From assembly GCA_965658445.1 (NCBI GenBank), contig CBFHSF010000003.1:1-64000 (forward strand): DNA of 64,000 bases, in the 5' to 3' direction. Below are positions 61,328-64,000 of the stretch, one piece after another; position 1 is the stretch's first letter; every line of letters starts with the position of its first letter. Under the pieces are notes generated by a model. The model did no database searches. It was not told the origin of the DNA and saw only the letters and a program-made list of their open reading frames with translations. Origin of the DNA: CBFHSF01 sp965658445 (lineage in GTDB: Bacteria; Bacteroidota; Bacteroidia; Flavobacteriales; Schleiferiaceae). Position numbers and translations under genes: made by a program.

Positions 61328-62758
61328 ATGAATTACTCTTCTCTATCGGAATTGCGACGTGACATTGACGCAGGGAACCTTTCGGTTGCGGATGTCGTAG
61401 ATTTTCACCTAGGTCAAATAGCAGAAAAAAACAGCGATATCAACGCCTTTTTGGAGGTGTATGATGAGGAAGCTCGTGCGCGCGCCACAGAGGTGGACCG
61501 CAAAATTGCTGAAGGCACTGCCGGAAGATTGGCCGGAATGGTCATTGCCATCAAAGACAACCTCTGTTACCAGGGGCATGGTGTTTCAGCATCGTCAAAA
61601 ATCTTAGAGAAGTTTGAATCCCTTTTTTCTTCTACGGTTGTAGAGAGAATTCTTGCAGAGGATGCGGTTATTATTGGACGCACCAATTGTGACGAGTTTG
61701 CAATGGGTTCTAGTAACGAGAATTCAGCATTTGGTTCCGTAAAAAACCCATTGGATACTAGTAAAGTACCGGGAGGTTCTTCCGGTGGCTCTGCTGCCGC
61801 TGTAGCCGCAAATATGTGCCAAGTAGCCTTGGGAACTGACACGGGAGGTTCTATTAGACAGCCCGCTAGTTTTACGGGTCTGGTGGGGCATAAGCCAACG
61901 TACGGACGCGTTTCTCGCCACGGTGTTATTGCCTATGCGTCTTCTTTTGACCAGGTAGGGCCCTTGGCAAAATCTGTTGAAGATGCTGCATTGGTTACCG
62001 AGGTAATGTCGGGTGCCGATGAGTTTGACAGTACGCTTTCGCAAAAGCCTGTAGAGGCAATGACCACTTTGGAAAGCCCATCGAAAAAATTAAAAATCGC
62101 CTACATAGAAGATTGTTTAACCCGTGAAGGATTGGATCCTGAGGTTAAATCTCATGTAGAGCAAGCCATAGAAAAATTAAGAGCAGAAGGCCATGAGGTT
62201 TCTCCCGTCTCTTTTCCGTATTTGGATTACTTAGTTCCCATTTACTACATCTTGACTACAGCAGAAGCTTCTTCCAATCTCGCGCGTTACGATGGTGTTC
62301 ACGCAGGATATAGAGCCAATGACGTAACGGACTTGGAGTCTGTTTACAAGAAGTCGCGCTCAGAAGGATTTGGCACTGAGGTCAAGCGAAGAATTATGTT
62401 GGGAACCTTTGTTTTGAGCTCTGGGTATTACGATGCCTTCTTTGGCAAGGGCCAGAAAGCTCGTCGTTTTGTGCAGGAGAAAACGGATGAGATTCTCAAC
62501 GAATTCGACTTTATCCTGACGCCGACCTCTCCACACACAGCTTTTGAAAGAGACTTGGAGTACACTGACCCGACGGTTATGTACTTAGAGGACATCTTTA
62601 CCGTGCAGGCCAACATTACGGGAAATCCTGCCATTTCTATTCCTACCGGAACACATACCAATGGCCTACCCTTTGGCGTTCAGTTAATGAACCAGAGATT
62701 TGGCGATGGCGATCTCTTTGGCATGGCCAAGTACGTAGAAGGTTTGATGGCGAAATAG
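61328..62758 (+). CDS. gatA: Asp-tRNA(Asn)/Glu-tRNA(Gln) amidotransferase subunit A
   Basis: 476 residues from ATG 61328. Amidase-signature enzyme: catalytic Lys in GMVIAIKDNLC, cis-Ser and nucleophile Ser in SKVPGGSSGGSAAAVAANMC and LGTDTGGSIRQPASFTG, plus HKPTYGRVSRHGVIAYASSFDQVGPL typical of GatA rather than other amidases. With GatB and GatC it amidates misacylated Glu-tRNA(Gln). GatB/GatC are elsewhere. The discriminating gltX is in this window. Confidence 0.95.
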   Translation: MNYSSLSELRRDIDAGNLSVADVVDFHLGQIAEKNSDINAFLEVYDEEARARATEVDRKIAEGTAGRLAGMVIAIKDNLCYQGHGVSASSKILEKFESLFSSTVVERILAEDAVIIGRTNCDEFAMGSSNENSAFGSVKNPLDTSKVPGGSSGGSAAAVAANMCQVALGTDTGGSIRQPASFTGLVGHKPTYGRVSRHGVIAYASSFDQVGPLAKSVEDAALVTEVMSGADEFDSTLSQKPVEAMTTLESPSKKLKIAYIEDCLTREGLDPEVKSHVEQAIEKLRAEGHEVSPVSFPYLDYLVPIYYILTTAEASSNLARYDGVHAGYRANDVTDLESVYKKSRSEGFGTEVKRRIMLGTFVLSSGYYDAFFGKGQKARRFVQEKTDEILNEFDFILTPTSPHTAFERDLEYTDPTVMYLEDIFTVQANITGNPAISIPTGTHTNGLPFGVQLMNQRFGDGDLFGMAKYVEGLMAK

Positions 62759-62836
62759 TTCGCTTTCCCATTTAAAATTGTGTACTTTATTACCGAAAAA
62801 TGAGGGCTCATTGTTTCTCGGAACAAGAGTCCATTG

Positions 62837-64000
62837 ATGATGGATATGAAAAAAATCATAGCGCTATTGGCATTCTGTTCCCCCATGGTTTTATTGGGAC
62901 AAACAGAGGCGCCAGACTCAACGGATAACTTGAGCGAAGCTCTAAAAGAAATTCAATTTGAGGACGACCCCATTGCAGCCACCTTTGACAGCTTGCTTAC
63001 CCTTAGATATTTTAGGATCCCAGCAGAGGCAGACACCAATGCTTTTGTCAATGATACTGCGGTAAATTCAGTAGATGTTTCCAATGTCTCTGACAGTTTG
63101 TTGGCCTATAGAATGGCGCAGCTCAATGAAGAATCTCCCTTTGACTTGACATACAACCCAACGGTGAAGAAGTACATCGTTCTGTATTCCCAACGAAGAA
63201 GAGAGCAAATGAGCCGAATGTTGGGATTGGCGGAATACTACTTTCCCATGTTTGAGGCCACGCTTGACAAATACGACCTTCCTTTGGAGCTCAAGTATTT
63301 AGCCATTGTAGAATCTGCTTTGAACCCCAAGGCACGCTCCCGAGTGGGTGCCAAAGGACTATGGCAGTTTATGTACACCACCGGAAGGATCAATGGACTG
63401 GCGGTGAGTTCTTATGTAGACGAGAGAAGCGACCCCATAAAATCTACGGAGGCAGCCTGTCGATTTCTTTCTCAGTTGTACAAGATTTTTGGAGACTGGA
63501 ACTTGGCCTTGGCAGCGTATAACTCAGGACCTGGAAACGTGAATAAGGCCATTCGTCGCTCGGGTGGTAAAACAGACTACTGGGCCATCAGACCCTTCCT
63601 ACCCAGAGAAACGGCCAGTTATGTTCCCGCATTTATCGCAGTGAACTACACCATGGCCTATGCTCATGAGTTGGGAATAGAGCCTAAACCTAGCTTGCTT
63701 TCTTACTACGAAACAGATACTGTTTTGGTCAAACACACCTTGACATTTGAGCAAATTCAACGCTTTGTAAATATCGATGAGGAAACGTTAGAAGCCTACA
63801 ATCCCAGCTACAAGTACAAGATCATTCCCAAGCTAGAAAAGCGTCCGTACTACCTTGTTTTGCCAAGAGAATACATGGGCGTTTTTGTTGCCAACGAGGA
63901 CAGTATTTACGCTAAGGCGAAAAAGGAAGTTGAGGAGAAAAAAGCCAAACTCCCCACCTATGCAGAAATGGATGAAAAGATTCGTCATAAGGTGCGATCT
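62837..64000 (+). CDS. mltD: MltD-like membrane-associated lytic transglycosylase, partial (runs off end)
   Basis: 388 codons are visible to the window edge with no stop. In-frame starts are ATG 62837, 62840 and 62846; 62837 has an AAGAG ribosome-binding match, while 62846 gives the cleanest signal peptide (MKKIIALLAFCSPMVLLGQ). The SLT domain is clear: YLAIVESALNPKARSRVGAKGLWQFM holds the catalytic Glu, followed by SDPIKSTEAACRFLSQLY and WNLALAAYNSGPGNVNKAIRRSGG. A LysM-like segment (LTFEQIQRFVNIDEETLEAYNPSYKYKIIP) begins near residue 310; more LysM units are expected beyond the window. It cleaves peptidoglycan glycan strands. Separated from gatA by 78 bp. Confidence 0.9.
   Translation, partial: MMDMKKIIALLAFCSPMVLLGQTEAPDSTDNLSEALKEIQFEDDPIAATFDSLLTLRYFRIPAEADTNAFVNDTAVNSVDVSNVSDSLLAYRMAQLNEESPFDLTYNPTVKKYIVLYSQRRREQMSRMLGLAEYYFPMFEATLDKYDLPLELKYLAIVESALNPKARSRVGAKGLWQFMYTTGRINGLAVSSYVDERSDPIKSTEAACRFLSQLYKIFGDWNLALAAYNSGPGNVNKAIRRSGGKTDYWAIRPFLPRETASYVPAFIAVNYTMAYAHELGIEPKPSLLSYYETDTVLVKHTLTFEQIQRFVNIDEETLEAYNPSYKYKIIPKLEKRPYYLVLPREYMGVFVANEDSIYAKAKKEVEEKKAKLPTYAEMDEKIRHKVRS

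Overview
The window looks like a chromosome segment of a Bacteroidota bacterium, most likely a marine-type member of the Flavobacteriales. The grounds are: promoters of the Bacteroidota form TAnnTTTG ahead of many genes; two secreted proteins with C-terminal type IX secretion (T9SS) sorting domains; a GSCFA protein; a DUF4175 protein; a lysyl-tRNA synthetase with a C-terminal extension; and an SdhCAB succinate dehydrogenase with a single cytochrome b subunit. It is ordinary, densely coding chromosome with no phage, transposase or CRISPR array. The sequence contains one scaffold gap of 98 N (50561-50658).

Layout. 1-6.6 kb: a DUF4175 membrane/coiled-coil protein (cut by the window edge) faces a lipoprotein, a periplasmic-TPR histidine kinase, its overlapping response regulator and a hydrolase-like lipoprotein without the catalytic serine. 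6.6-14.1 kb: rpiB, a MORN-repeat exported protein overlapping a Nudix hydrolase, GSCFA, an unreported 55-residue ORF, an SDR/DUF2867 protein and an ALDH7-type aldehyde dehydrogenase. 14.2-19 kb: gltX, folB, tRNA-Cys, a 0.94-kb non-coding island with 95-bp direct repeats and stacked terminators, then an O-acyltransferase/N-acyltransferase pair of the amino-acid lipid (GlsA/GlsB, OlsA/OlsB) type. 19-32 kb: a DUF481 barrel, a lamin-tail T9SS protein, paaG-paaH, a 2020-residue modular T9SS protein, and a membrane protein gene broken by a stop codon and a frameshift.

32-40 kb holds the most interesting group: a short DnaE-type polymerase, DinB polymerase IV and, divergently, a LexA/CI-like XRE-S24 regulator with an intact self-cleavage triad. 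A possible 50-residue ORF and a dyad operator lie between them. It reads as a self-regulated DNA-damage mutagenesis cassette, followed by a Smr-less MutS2 whose promoter implies a leaderless mRNA. 40-45 kb: an outer-membrane lipid operon (patatin-barrel, PagL-like deacylase, small barrel) and a DUF819 transporter-like protein.

45-51.4 kb is a phenylacetate degradation locus (paaZ, a monooxygenase-fold protein, an enoyl-CoA hydratase; opposite strand: an unknown protein, paaI, paaJ, paaY). With paaG-paaH 22 kb away it covers the lower pathway; the epoxidase and PaaK lie outside. The gap falsely fuses paaI and paaJ. 51-64 kb: an SRAP (HMCES/YedK) protein, an Fe-S type Rrf2 regulator, lysS, a hydrolase-pepP pair, sdhCAB, a small barrel protein, and tatA-gatA-mltD running off the end.
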